Position numbers and translations under genes: made by a program
Part shown: positions 15,254 through 23,688 of the stretch, piece after piece
How positions within the stretch are numbered: the stretch's first letter is position 1
Layout: each line of letters opens with the position of its first letter
From: Comamonadaceae bacterium UBA4962
GTDB lineage: Bacteria > Pseudomonadota > Gammaproteobacteria > Burkholderiales > Burkholderiaceae_C
Reading direction: 5' to 3'
Length of the DNA: 64,000 nucleotides
Assembly (NCBI GenBank): GCA_002397315.1
Contig: DHAE01000011.1
Span: forward strand, 1 to 64,000
The notes under the pieces: model-generated
Told to the model about the DNA's origin: nothing
The model's input: the letters and a program-made list of their open reading frames with translations, nothing else
Database searches by the model: none

Positions 15254-17589
15254 GCCCGCAGCCTTCCGACTCCGATCCCGCATCCGGCACTGCGGCCGCA
15301 AAGGCCCGCAGCGGGCGGCAGGCCCGGGCGTCCCGCTGGGCGCTGGGCGTCGTGGGCGCGGTGATGAGCGCCATCGGCCTCGTGCTGCTGTTCCTGCTCA
15401 CGGTGTCGACGAACAACCGCGCGCTGTACGAGCGGAACTACGCCTGGCTGTTCGGGCTGAACGTGCTGGTGGCCCTGCTGCTGTTCGCCGTGCTGGTCTG
15501 GGTGACGGCACGCCTGGTGGTGCGCCTGCGGCGGGGGCGCTTCGGCAGCCGCCTGCTGGTCAAGCTGGCCGGCATCTTCGCGGTGGTGGGACTGCTGCCC
15601 GGGCTGCTGATCTACGTGGTGTCGTACCAGTTCGTGTCGCGGTCCATCGAGAGCTGGTTCGACGTCAAGGTGGAGGGGGCGTTGTCCGCCGGCGTGAGCC
15701 TGGCGCGCGCCACGCTGGACACGCTCGCGAGCGACATGGCCGCGCAGACGCGCACGGCCAGCCTGCAACTGGCGCAGGTGCCGGACGCCGCCGCGGGGCT
15801 GGTGCTGGAGCGCATCCGCGACCAGCTCGCGGCGACGGACGTGGTGCTGTTCAACGCGGCGGGCCAGCCCGTGGCGAGCGCGGGGCAGTCCCGGTTCGAC
15901 CTCAACCCCGAGCGGCCCGCGCCGCTGCTGCTGCGCAATGCCCGGCAGCAGCGCTCCGCCTTCCAGATCGAGGGGCTGGACGACACCACCGACCCGCAGC
16001 AGGCCGTGCAGAACGCGCGGGTGAAAACGCTGGTGGCCGTCAGCACGTCGAGCGTCGGCCTGCTGGCCGAGCCGCGCTTCCTGCAGGCGACCATGCGGAT
16101 GCCGCAGGTGGTGGTGGCCAACGCGCTGGCGGTGCAGGAGGCGAACCGCGAGTACCAGGAACGCGCCCTGGCGCGCGGGGGACTGCGCCGGATGTACATC
16201 GGCACACTCACGCTGAGCCTGTTCCTCGCGGTGTTCGGCGCGGTGCTGCTGGCGGTGCTGCTGGGGCGTCAGCTCGCGCGGCCGCTGCTGCTGCTCGCCG
16301 AAGGGGTGCGGGAGGTGGCGTCCGGCAACCTGAGCCCCAAGGCCGTGATGCAGACCGGCGATGAACTGGGCGGGCTGACGCGGTCCTTCGCCGTCATGAC
16401 GCAGCAGCTGGCCGACGCGCGCTCGGCGGTGGAGCGCAGCATGGGCGAGGTGGATGCCGCGCGCGCCCGGCTGCAGACCATTCTGGACAACCTGACGGCC
16501 GGCGTGATCGTGCTGGACGCGCAGGGCCGCATCCAGTCCACCAACCCCGGCGCGACCCGCATCCTGCGCGCGCCCATGGCGGCCTTCGAAGGGCGGCCGC
16601 TGGCGGAGGTGCCGGGACTCGCGGCCTTCGCCGCCGCCGTGCAGGCGCATTTCGATGCGTTCCTGGGCGACCGGGAGCAGCACGGGCTCGACCATTGGCA
16701 GCATCCGTTCGAACTGCATGCGGCGGACGGCTCCGACGCCGGAAGCGACAGCATCCACGCGGGCCCGGCGAACAACCGGACCAGCCTGGTGGCGCGCGGC
16801 GCGGAACTGCCCGATGGGCTGCGGCTCCTGGTGTTCGACGACATCTCCGAGATCGTCTCGGCCCAGCGGGCGCAGGCCTGGGGCGAGGTGGCGCGCCGCC
16901 TCGCGCACGAGATCAAGAACCCGCTCACGCCGATCCAGCTCTCGGCCGAGCGGCTGGAGATGAAGCTGACCGGCAAGCTGGGGGCCGCGGAGGAAGCGGT
17001 GCTGGCCAAGTCGGTGAAAACGATCGTGGAGCAGGTGGACGGCATGAAGCGCCTCGTCAACGAGTTCCGCGACTACGCGCGCCTGCCGGCCGCGGAACTG
17101 CAGCGGCTGGACATGAACGCCCTGGTGACCGACGTGCTGCACCTCTATGGCGCGGAGAACGCCACGGTGCCGGTGGAGCCCGAACTCGATCCGCGCTGCC
17201 CCGCGATTGCCGGCGACGCGCAGCAATTGCGGCAGGTCATCCACAACCTGCTGCAGAACGCGCAGGATGCGAGCGAGCAACGTGCACGCGAGCAGGGCGT
17301 GGCGCCCGCCCCGGTGCGCATCGCCACACGCTGGAGCGAAACCTCGCGCCGCGTGCGCCTGACGGTGAACGACGCCGGGCCGGGGTTCCCGGCACACATC
17401 CTGCAAAGGGCCTTCGAGCCCTACGTCACCACCAAGCCCCGCGGCACGGGCCTGGGGCTGGCCGTGGTGAAGAAGATCGCCGACGAACATGGAGCGCGTA
17501 TCGATCTTTCCAATCGCGTGGAGGACGGCGTGGTGAAGGGCGCGCAAGTGTCGCTATCATTCGCGCCTGAGCCCTCCGTGGTTTATTAA
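15250..17589 (+). CDS. ntrY: NtrY-type membrane sensor histidine kinase
   Basis: The 779-residue protein has several N-terminal membrane helices (about 30-130) and an extracytoplasmic loop, followed by a further membrane helix near 318-340. Behind these are a HAMP segment, a PAS domain (near 410-480, L-D-N-L-T-A-G-V-I-V-L-D), a HisKA domain with phospho-acceptor His553 in A-H-E-I-K-N-P-L-T-P, and a HATPase domain with N-L-L-Q-N-A-Q-D-A and G-T-G-L-G-L. It matches NtrY, associated with nitrogen and redox signalling. It overlaps the DUF4390 gene by 4 bp and precedes its regulator by 33 bp. Confidence 0.9.
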   Translation: MSPQPSDSDPASGTAAAKARSGRQARASRWALGVVGAVMSAIGLVLLFLLTVSTNNRALYERNYAWLFGLNVLVALLLFAVLVWVTARLVVRLRRGRFGSRLLVKLAGIFAVVGLLPGLLIYVVSYQFVSRSIESWFDVKVEGALSAGVSLARATLDTLASDMAAQTRTASLQLAQVPDAAAGLVLERIRDQLAATDVVLFNAAGQPVASAGQSRFDLNPERPAPLLLRNARQQRSAFQIEGLDDTTDPQQAVQNARVKTLVAVSTSSVGLLAEPRFLQATMRMPQVVVANALAVQEANREYQERALARGGLRRMYIGTLTLSLFLAVFGAVLLAVLLGRQLARPLLLLAEGVREVASGNLSPKAVMQTGDELGGLTRSFAVMTQQLADARSAVERSMGEVDAARARLQTILDNLTAGVIVLDAQGRIQSTNPGATRILRAPMAAFEGRPLAEVPGLAAFAAAVQAHFDAFLGDREQHGLDHWQHPFELHAADGSDAGSDSIHAGPANNRTSLVARGAELPDGLRLLVFDDISEIVSAQRAQAWGEVARRLAHEIKNPLTPIQLSAERLEMKLTGKLGAAEEAVLAKSVKTIVEQVDGMKRLVNEFRDYARLPAAELQRLDMNALVTDVLHLYGAENATVPVEPELDPRCPAIAGDAQQLRQVIHNLLQNAQDASEQRAREQGVAPAPVRIATRWSETSRRVRLTVNDAGPGFPAHILQRAFEPYVTTKPRGTGLGLAVVKKIADEHGARIDLSNRVEDGVVKGAQVSLSFAPEPSVVY

Positions 17590-17622
17590 CAACAAGTTAC
17601 ACGCACCCGCTGCATCCCGTAC

Positions 17623-18366
17623 ATGGCAAACATCTTGGTGGTCGACGACGAACTCGGTATCCGCGACCTGCTGTCCGAAATCCTGAACGACGAAGGGCAC
17701 AGCGTGGATCTGGCGGAGAACGCTACCCAGGCGCGGGCGGCGCGGGCGGCGCACGCCTACGACCTGGTCCTGCTCGATATCTGGATGCCCGACACCGACG
17801 GCGTCTCGCTGCTCAAGGAGTGGGCCACGGCCGGCACGCTCACCATGCCCGTGATCATGATGAGCGGCCACGCGACCATCGACACGGCCGTGGAGGCCAC
17901 GCGCATCGGCGCCTTCTCGTTCCTGGAAAAGCCGATCACGCTGCAGAAGCTGCTGAAGGCGGTGGAACAGGGGCTGGCCCGCACCACGGCGCCCGCGCCG
18001 GTGGCGGCTGCTGCAGCCGCGGCCGCTGCGCCGACGGCCTCCGCCGTGGCGCTTGGCGGCCATGCCGCTCAGGGCGCGAACGCACTGGCCCCGGCCCCGG
18101 ACGTGCCCCACGCCGTGCCGCCCGCCGGCATGGCGCCGGCGGCGCTGCCGGCCAGCGGCCCCAGCGCCCACCAGGGGTTCGACCTGGACCGGCCGCTGCG
18201 CGAGGCGCGCGACGGCTTCGAGAAGGCGTACTTCGAATTCCACCTCGCCCGCGAGGGCGGCTCAATGACGCGCGTGGCCGAGAAGACCGGCCTGGAGCGC
18301 ACCCACCTGTACCGCAAGCTGCGGCAGTTGGGTGTGGACCTGGGGCGTGCAAAGCGGAACCAGTGA
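17623..18366 (+). CDS. NtrX-like response regulator lacking the AAA+ domain
   Basis: The 247-residue protein begins with a receiver domain (1-120; D8/D9, phospho-acceptor Asp52 in L-L-D-I-W-M-P-D, K103-type E-K-P). A long Ala/Pro-rich linker (about 123-180) follows, then a Fis-type helix-turn-helix (about 195-240, R-V-A-E-K-T-G-L-E-R-T-H-L-Y-R-K-L). Classical NtrX has a sigma54-activating ATPase between these parts; here it is absent, so sigma54 activation is unlikely. It pairs with the NtrY kinase just upstream. Confidence 0.88.
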   Translation: MANILVVDDELGIRDLLSEILNDEGHSVDLAENATQARAARAAHAYDLVLLDIWMPDTDGVSLLKEWATAGTLTMPVIMMSGHATIDTAVEATRIGAFSFLEKPITLQKLLKAVEQGLARTTAPAPVAAAAAAAAAPTASAVALGGHAAQGANALAPAPDVPHAVPPAGMAPAALPASGPSAHQGFDLDRPLREARDGFEKAYFEFHLAREGGSMTRVAEKTGLERTHLYRKLRQLGVDLGRAKRNQ

Positions 18367-18434
18367 GGGTGCTGGCGGCGGCGACGGCGGTGGCCGCAGT
18401 CGCGGTGGACGTTTTTTCAGAAATTTTGCGATCC

Positions 18435-18465
18435 TTGCGTGCAGGCCGTTTTTTCTGGCTATAAT
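18435..18465 (+). promoter_or_regulatory. Promoter of tRNA-Phe
   Basis: A perfect TATAAT at 18460-18465 lies about 10 nt before the tRNA start at 18476. A TTGCGT at 18435-18440 can serve as the -35 element with a 19-bp spacer. An AT-rich stretch (TTTTTTCT) lies between. Confidence 0.7.
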
Positions 18466-18475
18466 TCAAGGCTCA

Positions 18476-18551
18476 GGCCCGGTAGCTCAGTTGGTAGAGC
18501 AGCGGATTGAAAATCCGCGTGTCGATGGTTCGATTCCGTCCCAGGCCACCA
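18476..18551 (+). tRNA. tRNA-Phe (anticodon GAA)
   Basis: The 76-nt cloverleaf has anticodon GAA in the loop TTGAAAA, D-arm GCTCAGTTGGTAGAGC, T-loop TTCGATT and an encoded CCA end. The acceptor stem GGCCCGG against CCAGGCC leaves one C5-A68 mismatch; all other pairs form. The integrase gene 175 bp downstream suggests this tRNA gene is the integration site, and its 3' part could come from the element. Confidence 0.95.
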
Positions 18552-18560
18552 CCCCTTCTA

Positions 18561-18588
18561 CGCCTAGTCCCTCCCGACTAGGCGTTTT
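18561..18588 (+). terminator. Terminator of tRNA-Phe
   Basis: A perfect 9-bp stem CGCCTAGTC/GACTAGGCG (18561-18569 with 18576-18584) with a 6-nt loop is followed by TTTT. It lies 9 bp after the CCA end. Confidence 0.85.
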
Positions 18589-18663
18589 CGTTTGTGCGAC
18601 AAGGACTTAGCTCCTAAACGTCGCTCAGAACGTCCCAGGTCGTTCCGTTACATCCCCGATTTG

Positions 18664-18723
18664 CCCGTACCCGGAGCCGTACCCTAGAGTCGTTTCATCG
18701 AAAACGGCCGCTGGGGGTACGGG
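18664..18723 (+). promoter_or_regulatory. Inverted repeats over the integrase ribosome-binding site
   Basis: CCCGTACCC at 18664-18672 is an exact complement of GGGTACGGG at 18715-18723, which covers the Shine-Dalgarno region just before the integrase ATG at 18727. A second CCGTACCC at 18677-18684 can pair with the same downstream arm. Either pairing would hide the ribosome-binding site. A role in limiting integrase synthesis is inferred; a protein operator is the alternative. Confidence 0.45.
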
Positions 18724-18726
18724 ATC

Positions 18727-20034
18727 ATGGGAAAGCTGAGCGATACACAGATCAAGAGCATCAAACCAGGCCCGAAGGAGTTCTTCCTCAACGACGGGGA
18801 CAACCTTTTCCTGCGCGTACGTGATACCGGGAAGACCTGGGTCTATCGCTACGAGAAGGATGGCAAGACCGTCAAGCTTGGATTGGGTCCATACCCTGCC
18901 GTGACGCTTGCACAGGCCCGTGCCAAGGCCTACGAGGCCAACAGCCTGCGCGCCGACGGGCAGGACCTCAAGGAAGTCCGTCGGCAGAAGGAAGAGCAGG
19001 AACGGGCCGCGCGCTTGCATACCTTCGAATTGCTGGCGCGTGCCTGGGTCGCCGGCGCAAAGAAGGACCGGGAGTGGTCGAACGGCTACGCCGACAAGGT
19101 CATCCGGCACTTGGAGATCCATATCTTTCCCTGGATCGGCGATCGGCCCATCGACACGATCGCGCCGACAGAGATCGTGCGATGCCTGCACCGCATCAAG
19201 GATCGCGGCAACTTGGAGACTGCGCAGCGCGTTCGTGAGGCCGTGCAGCATGTTTACCAGTACGCAGTGGACCTCGGTGCCTTGGGACCGGCGATGAACT
19301 TCGTTAACAAGCGCACCGGTGGTCTGCCGCCGCCGCGCAGCCGGCACTATGCGGCGATCACCGACCCCGAACAACTCGGACAACTGCTGCGCGACATTCG
19401 CGACTACAACGGCGCCTTCATCACGCGCTGTGCTTTGCGGCTTGCACCGATGATCTTCCAGCGGCCTGGCCAACTGCGCTTTGCCGAGTGGGAGGACATC
19501 GATCTCGACCGCGAACTCTGGCGTTGCCCGCCTGAGAAGATGAAGATGCGCGAATGGCAGAAGCGTGATATCCGTACGCCCGCGCATCTGGTGCCACTGC
19601 CCCGCCAAGGGACAGCGCTGCTTCGAGACCTGCATCCGCTGACCGGTCCGACCGGCCCGGTCTTCCGCAGCATGTCGCGTCGCTCCGAGAAGAGCCGCTA
19701 CATCAGCGACAACACCATAAATGCCGCGCTGCGCACCATGGATTACGACACCAAGGAGCAGATCACCGGCCACGGTTTCCGAGCGACGGCGCGCACCATG
19801 ATCCGGGAGCACCTGGGTTGGGACCGAGACGTCATTGAGCGCCACCTGGCGCACGTGTCTGACGAGGAGTTGGGCGGCAGCTACGACCGTGCGACTTTCC
19901 TGATTCAGCGCAAGACGATGGTGCAGCAATGGGCCGATTTCCTAGATGACCTGGAGGCCGGAAGGATGCCTGCGGAGGAGGGCAACGTGCTGCGTTTCGT
20001 GCGGTCTCCGGTCCGTCCGGCCTTGTATGGCTAA
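18727..20034 (+). CDS. int: Tyrosine-type site-specific integrase (P4-like)
   Basis: The 435-residue protein has an N-terminal DUF4102-type arm-binding domain (about 1-90), a SAM-like core-binding domain (about 98-195) and a C-terminal catalytic domain. The catalytic set is visible as Arg246, H-G-F-R (His349, Arg352), a histidine in R-H-L-A-H-V and nucleophile Tyr386. Such enzymes insert islands at tRNA 3' ends. The gene points away from tRNA-Phe, the usual layout of P4-type islands. All key residues are present, so it may still be active. Confidence 0.93.
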   Translation: MGKLSDTQIKSIKPGPKEFFLNDGDNLFLRVRDTGKTWVYRYEKDGKTVKLGLGPYPAVTLAQARAKAYEANSLRADGQDLKEVRRQKEEQERAARLHTFELLARAWVAGAKKDREWSNGYADKVIRHLEIHIFPWIGDRPIDTIAPTEIVRCLHRIKDRGNLETAQRVREAVQHVYQYAVDLGALGPAMNFVNKRTGGLPPPRSRHYAAITDPEQLGQLLRDIRDYNGAFITRCALRLAPMIFQRPGQLRFAEWEDIDLDRELWRCPPEKMKMREWQKRDIRTPAHLVPLPRQGTALLRDLHPLTGPTGPVFRSMSRRSEKSRYISDNTINAALRTMDYDTKEQITGHGFRATARTMIREHLGWDRDVIERHLAHVSDEELGGSYDRATFLIQRKTMVQQWADFLDDLEAGRMPAEEGNVLRFVRSPVRPALYG

Positions 20035-20066
20035 TCGCGACAAAACATCCTCGAACTGGTATATTC

Positions 20067-20447
20067 ATGGAGGACGCTATCGAACGTCCGTTGCTATGGG
20101 TGGGCAGTAGCAAGAAGGATCTGCTTGAACTCCCAGTTCCCGTGCGCCGGTTCTTCGGTCATGCGCTGGATTTCGCGCAGCGCGGTGAGCAGCATGGTGC
20201 GGCCAAGGTGCTCAAGGGCTTCGGCGGGGCCGGCGTGCTGGAGGTCGTGGAGGACGATGCGGACGGGACCTACCGTGCCGTCTATACGGTGCGGTTTCGC
20301 GAGGCGGTGTTCGTGTTGCACGTCTTCCAGAAGAAGAGCAAGCGGGGCATTGCGACACCGCTGGCGGACATGGAAGTCCTCCGCCAGCGGTTGAAGGTGG
20401 CCTCCATCGTGGCGCAGGAGTTGAAAGATGAAGCAGCGGGTCGTTGA
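20067..20447 (+). CDS. RelE/HigB-like toxin (Gp49-like family)
   Basis: The 126-residue protein has the pattern of phage-derived Gp49-like toxins of the RelE/ParE fold. A strand reads Y-R-A-V-Y-T-V-R-F, and the C-terminal signature F-Q-K-K-S-K-R-G-I-A-T-P follows. These are mRNA-cleaving ribosome-dependent toxins. The gene overlaps the downstream antitoxin gene by 20 bp, the toxin-first order of HigBA systems. It lies directly after the integrase and may stabilise the island. Confidence 0.85.
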   Translation: MEDAIERPLLWVGSSKKDLLELPVPVRRFFGHALDFAQRGEQHGAAKVLKGFGGAGVLEVVEDDADGTYRAVYTVRFREAVFVLHVFQKKSKRGIATPLADMEVLRQRLKVASIVAQELKDEAAGR

Positions 20448-20763
20448 AGGCATCGAGGTGGAGACTGGTTCGGGCAACGTGTTTGCCGACCTTGGCCTGC
20501 CCGACGCCGACAAGCTCAAGATCAAGTCCGGCCTGACGGTGGAGATCGCCAGGGCCATTCGCGAACGAGGGTTGACGCAAGCGGAGGCGGCGGGTCGCAT
20601 GGGCCTGACGCAGCCGAAGGTATCCGCATTGCTGAAGGGCGAGTTCTCGAACTTCTCCGAGCGTAAGCTGATGGACTGCCTGAACCGGCTGGGTTACGAC
20701 ATCGAGATTCGAGTGCTCGCCACGCAAGCACTTGTCGGAAACCTGGTGCTCACCCACGCTTGA
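20428..20763 (+). CDS. XRE-family antitoxin (HigA-like)
   Basis: The 111-residue protein carries a helix-turn-helix at about residues 38-85 (L-T-Q-A-E-A-A-G-R-M-G-L-T-Q-P-K-V-S-A-L-L-type). It matches antitoxins encoded behind Gp49-like toxins. It should neutralise the toxin and repress the operon. Its 3' end overlaps by 14 bp, tail to tail, with the AlpA-like gene on the other strand. Confidence 0.87.
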   Translation: MKQRVVEGIEVETGSGNVFADLGLPDADKLKIKSGLTVEIARAIRERGLTQAEAAGRMGLTQPKVSALLKGEFSNFSERKLMDCLNRLGYDIEIRVLATQALVGNLVLTHA

Positions 20764-21058
20764 GCGGCAAGCCGGCCGAGAGCATCGCGACGTGCCGCGC
20801 GCGAGCACCTGCGGCACTGTGCCGAATTTCACAAGTGCTCAAAGGCCGAAAACCTGATGGATCGCCGACCCAGGCCAGCAGGGCTTCCCTGCGCCAGCCC
20901 TTCGCGCGTCCACCGAGAGACACCTGCGGGGGAAACTCGCCAGCCGCGATGCGCCGATAGATGCTGGAACGGCTCAACGCAGTAATGCGGATGACGTCGG
21001 CTAGACGGTAAAACGCCGGTTCCGGCGGGGTAGGCGGGATGTTTTGGGGATGTGGCAC
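20750..21058 (-). CDS. AlpA-like helix-turn-helix regulator
   Basis: The 102-residue protein has the AlpA/MerR-type HTH pattern F-Y-R-L-A-D-V-I-R-I-T-A-L-S-R-S-S-I-Y (residues 16-34), followed by F-P-P-Q-V-S-L-G-G-R-A-K-G-W-R. AlpA-type proteins activate integrase or excision genes in P4-like elements. It faces the integrase/toxin genes from the other strand. The C-terminal 30 residues are not conserved-looking. Confidence 0.82.
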   Translation of the reverse strand: MPHPQNIPPTPPEPAFYRLADVIRITALSRSSIYRRIAAGEFPPQVSLGGRAKGWRREALLAWVGDPSGFRPLSTCEIRHSAAGARARHVAMLSAGLPLKRG

Positions 21059-21190
21059 AACAGCATCTTGAGCAGTCCTGATGCCCGAAGATTGCTACAT
21101 GCGAGACGGATCAAAAACCCGCTGCAGCGTAGAACAGCGCAACCGATCGTCGACGAGGGTTTCGCAGTGGCGCGCACTCTGGAAGTGGCA

Positions 21191-21697
21191 TCAAGGCACG
21201 ACGTGCGCGAGAGCACGCTCCGTGGCCCGCACCTTGGCGGTGTCTGGGGTCGCGAGGATTCCGCGCGATCGAACAGTTTGGCGACCGCTCCGTAGTGCTC
21301 GTTGGAGTGCCGCCGATGAGAGGAATCTTGTGGCTGACGTCGCAGATTTGTGCCAGCAGCCGCTTCTTCTCGTTGACGTCGCCGCCTGCCTTGCCGATCG
21401 CCTGACAGTGGCCCTCAAGCTGCGTCTGCTCGTCTTGTCAATCCGGTCCCGATTCTTTTCGAACTCGACTTGGTCAATCTGGGGAACGATCAACGCCAGG
21501 TCGTCGTCGTTCAAGCCGTCCTGCAAGACGCGCAGCATCGGTGCTTGCTTTGGATCTTGCAAGATCGAGCCACACGCAGGTCTACTCGCTTGTGCCTTAG
21601 CAATGAGACGTGCGGAGTGCGTTGCGTTACCAAACCGTCGCTCGGTCAATTTGCCCGCCGAGCGCAGGCATCTGAGGTATAAATGTTTTCGCAACAT
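21191..21697 (-). pseudogene. Decayed gene with frameshifts, family not recognised
   Basis: The minus strand shows protein-like sequence broken over three frames. From 21697 it reads coherently to V-E-F-E-K-N-R-D-R-I-D (about 21440). Sense then continues in another frame with D-E-Q-T-Q-L-E-G-H-C-Q-A-I-G and E-K-K-R-L-L-A-Q-I-C-D-V-S. It ends in a third frame as H-Y-G-A-V-A-K-L-F-D-R-A-E (about 21290). The family is not recognised. The 714-bp interval 21059-21772 holds no other gene I can support. Confidence 0.4.
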
Positions 21698-21772
21698 TTT
21701 GTTAAGAATGATGGACGCCGGTTTTTCAGCGGATGTAGGGGCCAGGTAGTCCAGATCGTGGAGGCGATCTAG

Positions 21773-23677
21773 ATGAACCCAAAGGGCTCAGAAGCGAACA
21801 CTCTGTCGCCAGTCTCCTCATGGACTGGCGCGCAGAGGCGTGTGATTGAGGCATCACACTCAAAGAGATTGCTGGTGGATGCTGGGCCCGGTACCGGAAA
21901 GACGGCGACAGCTTGCGCTCGAATTGCGTGGCTCCTTACCGAGGGGGGACTAGACGGCAGCGAAATATGGCTTGTGAGCTTTACTCGCACTGCGGTCCAT
22001 GAGCTGCGCAGTCGAATCGCCTCGTACCTTTCCGACGTCAGTGCGCTCGCCGCGCTGAGGATTGCGACAATCGATGCACACGCCTGGGCAATCCACTCAG
22101 GTTTCGACGGCCACGCTTCCCCAAGTGGCTCATTTGACGACAACATCAGCAGGGTCATTGAGCTTGTTCGAAACCACGAGGGTGTTTTCGCGTACTTGGA
22201 GAGTGTGCAACACCTCTTGGTGGACGAAGCTCAGGACGTCGTGGGCCACAGATGCGAGCTGCTGCTGGAGCTGATTCACGCCCTGCCTTTGTCAGCGGGC
22301 GTTACTGTCCTCTCCGATGAAGCACAGGCGATCTATGGGTTCTCGGAAGAAGGCAGCGAGGCGACCGTCGACGGAACGCTCCCGGACAAGATCCGAGAAT
22401 TCCTCGGTGATCAGTTTGAGGAACATGACCTCGAAGAGGTTCACCGCACAAATGACGGGCCCCTGCTGGAGATTTTCCGTGGTGGCCGGCAGCTGATCCG
22501 CGACAGGAGCGCTGACGGGAAAACGAAGTACCAAGCGGTGCGTGGGCTCGTCCAACAGACCAACCACGGCATCCTCGGCTCGTACTGGCAGGACGTCACC
22601 AAACTGGCAACGGATCAAACCGACGTGCTCCTGCTTTTCCGGCGGCGTGGGGAAGCGCTGGCTGCGTCCGGAAACATGGGGGCTCGGCCCCATCGGCTCC
22701 GCATGTCGGGACTCCCGACCTGCATGCATGGGTGGATCGCCGTTCTTCTGTGGGACTGGACTAAACCAGATCTCGATCACGGGGACTTCGAACGGCTGTG
22801 GGCTGAGCGTCTCGGCCCACCTTCGAGCACCAACGCGACGGAAGCCTGGTCGACGCTCGTGAAAGCCTTCGGACGATCTGCCACGCGCATTTCCATGACA
22901 CGTCTTGTCATGAAACTGGCCAGTGGCTCCCCTACGTATGAACTGACTTTGCCCGAGTTCGGTACGCACGGACCCGTCTTCAGCACCATTCACGGCTCAA
23001 AAGGTCGCGAAGCAGGGGAAGTGCGGCTCTATCTGCCGGGCGGCAAAGTGGACAGCGGGGACGCAGACCTGGACGAGGAGGCGCGCATCGTGTTTGTCGG
23101 CGCGACCCGTGCCAGGACCAAACTCCAGGTGGGAGAGGCGCAGTCAATGTCTTCAGCGCGCCGACTGGATCCTTCCGGACGGGCATTCACTCCCTATCCC
23201 TTCTCAAAGGGAGGAAAGTCCGCTAAGGCAGCGGTGGAGATTGGGCGCGCAAGAGATGTTGATGCGGCCGGCCTTGTCGGTCGCGCACTCTACGCCGATG
23301 CAGGCGAGGCACGGGCGGCGCAGGAACGTGTGATGGCACTCGGGGCCGGAATGGGTTCAGCGAGCGCGGAGGCGACCGACGCGGCCCGGGATTGGCGCTT
23401 CAAGATAACACTGGATGAAAGTGACGACCACCTGTGTTATCTGAACCCTTCGGTGGGATACGACCTGTTCTCGATCGCCAAATTCGTCGATCAGGTTGTC
23501 GGCTTGCACAAAACCCGGCCACCAAGACAGATTCGATACCTCAGAACCTTCGGACTGCGCACGATCGCAATCGCTCCTGATGACCCTGCCCGCGGACACC
23601 TTTACGCGCCCTGGTGTGACTCCGGTCTGATCGCGGCTCCGATGCTCATGGGATATTCCATGGCCTACTTCAGGTAA
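21773..23677 (+). CDS. UvrD/PcrA-like SF1 helicase, first gene of the defence operon
   Basis: The 634-residue protein has the SF1A motifs: Q motif W-T-G-A-Q, Walker A A-G-P-G-T-G-K-T (37-44), Ia S-F-T-R-T, II D-E-A-Q-D (151-155), III L-S-D-E-A-Q-A-I-Y-G-F, V T-I-H-G-S-K-G-R-E-A (405-414) and VI F-V-G-A-T-R-A-R (441-448). It is shorter than UvrD because the middle domains are reduced. A C-terminal region of about 150 residues is not recognised. The ATG follows GGAGG at 21760-21764. The DrmA-like gene starts 11 bp downstream, so they are cotranscribed. A defence role is inferred. Confidence 0.88.
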   Translation: MNPKGSEANTLSPVSSWTGAQRRVIEASHSKRLLVDAGPGTGKTATACARIAWLLTEGGLDGSEIWLVSFTRTAVHELRSRIASYLSDVSALAALRIATIDAHAWAIHSGFDGHASPSGSFDDNISRVIELVRNHEGVFAYLESVQHLLVDEAQDVVGHRCELLLELIHALPLSAGVTVLSDEAQAIYGFSEEGSEATVDGTLPDKIREFLGDQFEEHDLEEVHRTNDGPLLEIFRGGRQLIRDRSADGKTKYQAVRGLVQQTNHGILGSYWQDVTKLATDQTDVLLLFRRRGEALAASGNMGARPHRLRMSGLPTCMHGWIAVLLWDWTKPDLDHGDFERLWAERLGPPSSTNATEAWSTLVKAFGRSATRISMTRLVMKLASGSPTYELTLPEFGTHGPVFSTIHGSKGREAGEVRLYLPGGKVDSGDADLDEEARIVFVGATRARTKLQVGEAQSMSSARRLDPSGRAFTPYPFSKGGKSAKAAVEIGRARDVDAAGLVGRALYADAGEARAAQERVMALGAGMGSASAEATDAARDWRFKITLDESDDHLCYLNPSVGYDLFSIAKFVDQVVGLHKTRPPRQIRYLRTFGLRTIAIAPDDPARGHLYAPWCDSGLIAAPMLMGYSMAYFR

Positions 23678-23688
23678 GGAGTTTCAGC

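Noticed and set aside
21081..21749. Plus-strand 222-codon frame before the UvrD-like gene
   Set aside because: Its translation shows no family pattern, and the minus strand carries better protein-like segments. I treat it as a shadow of the decayed gene.
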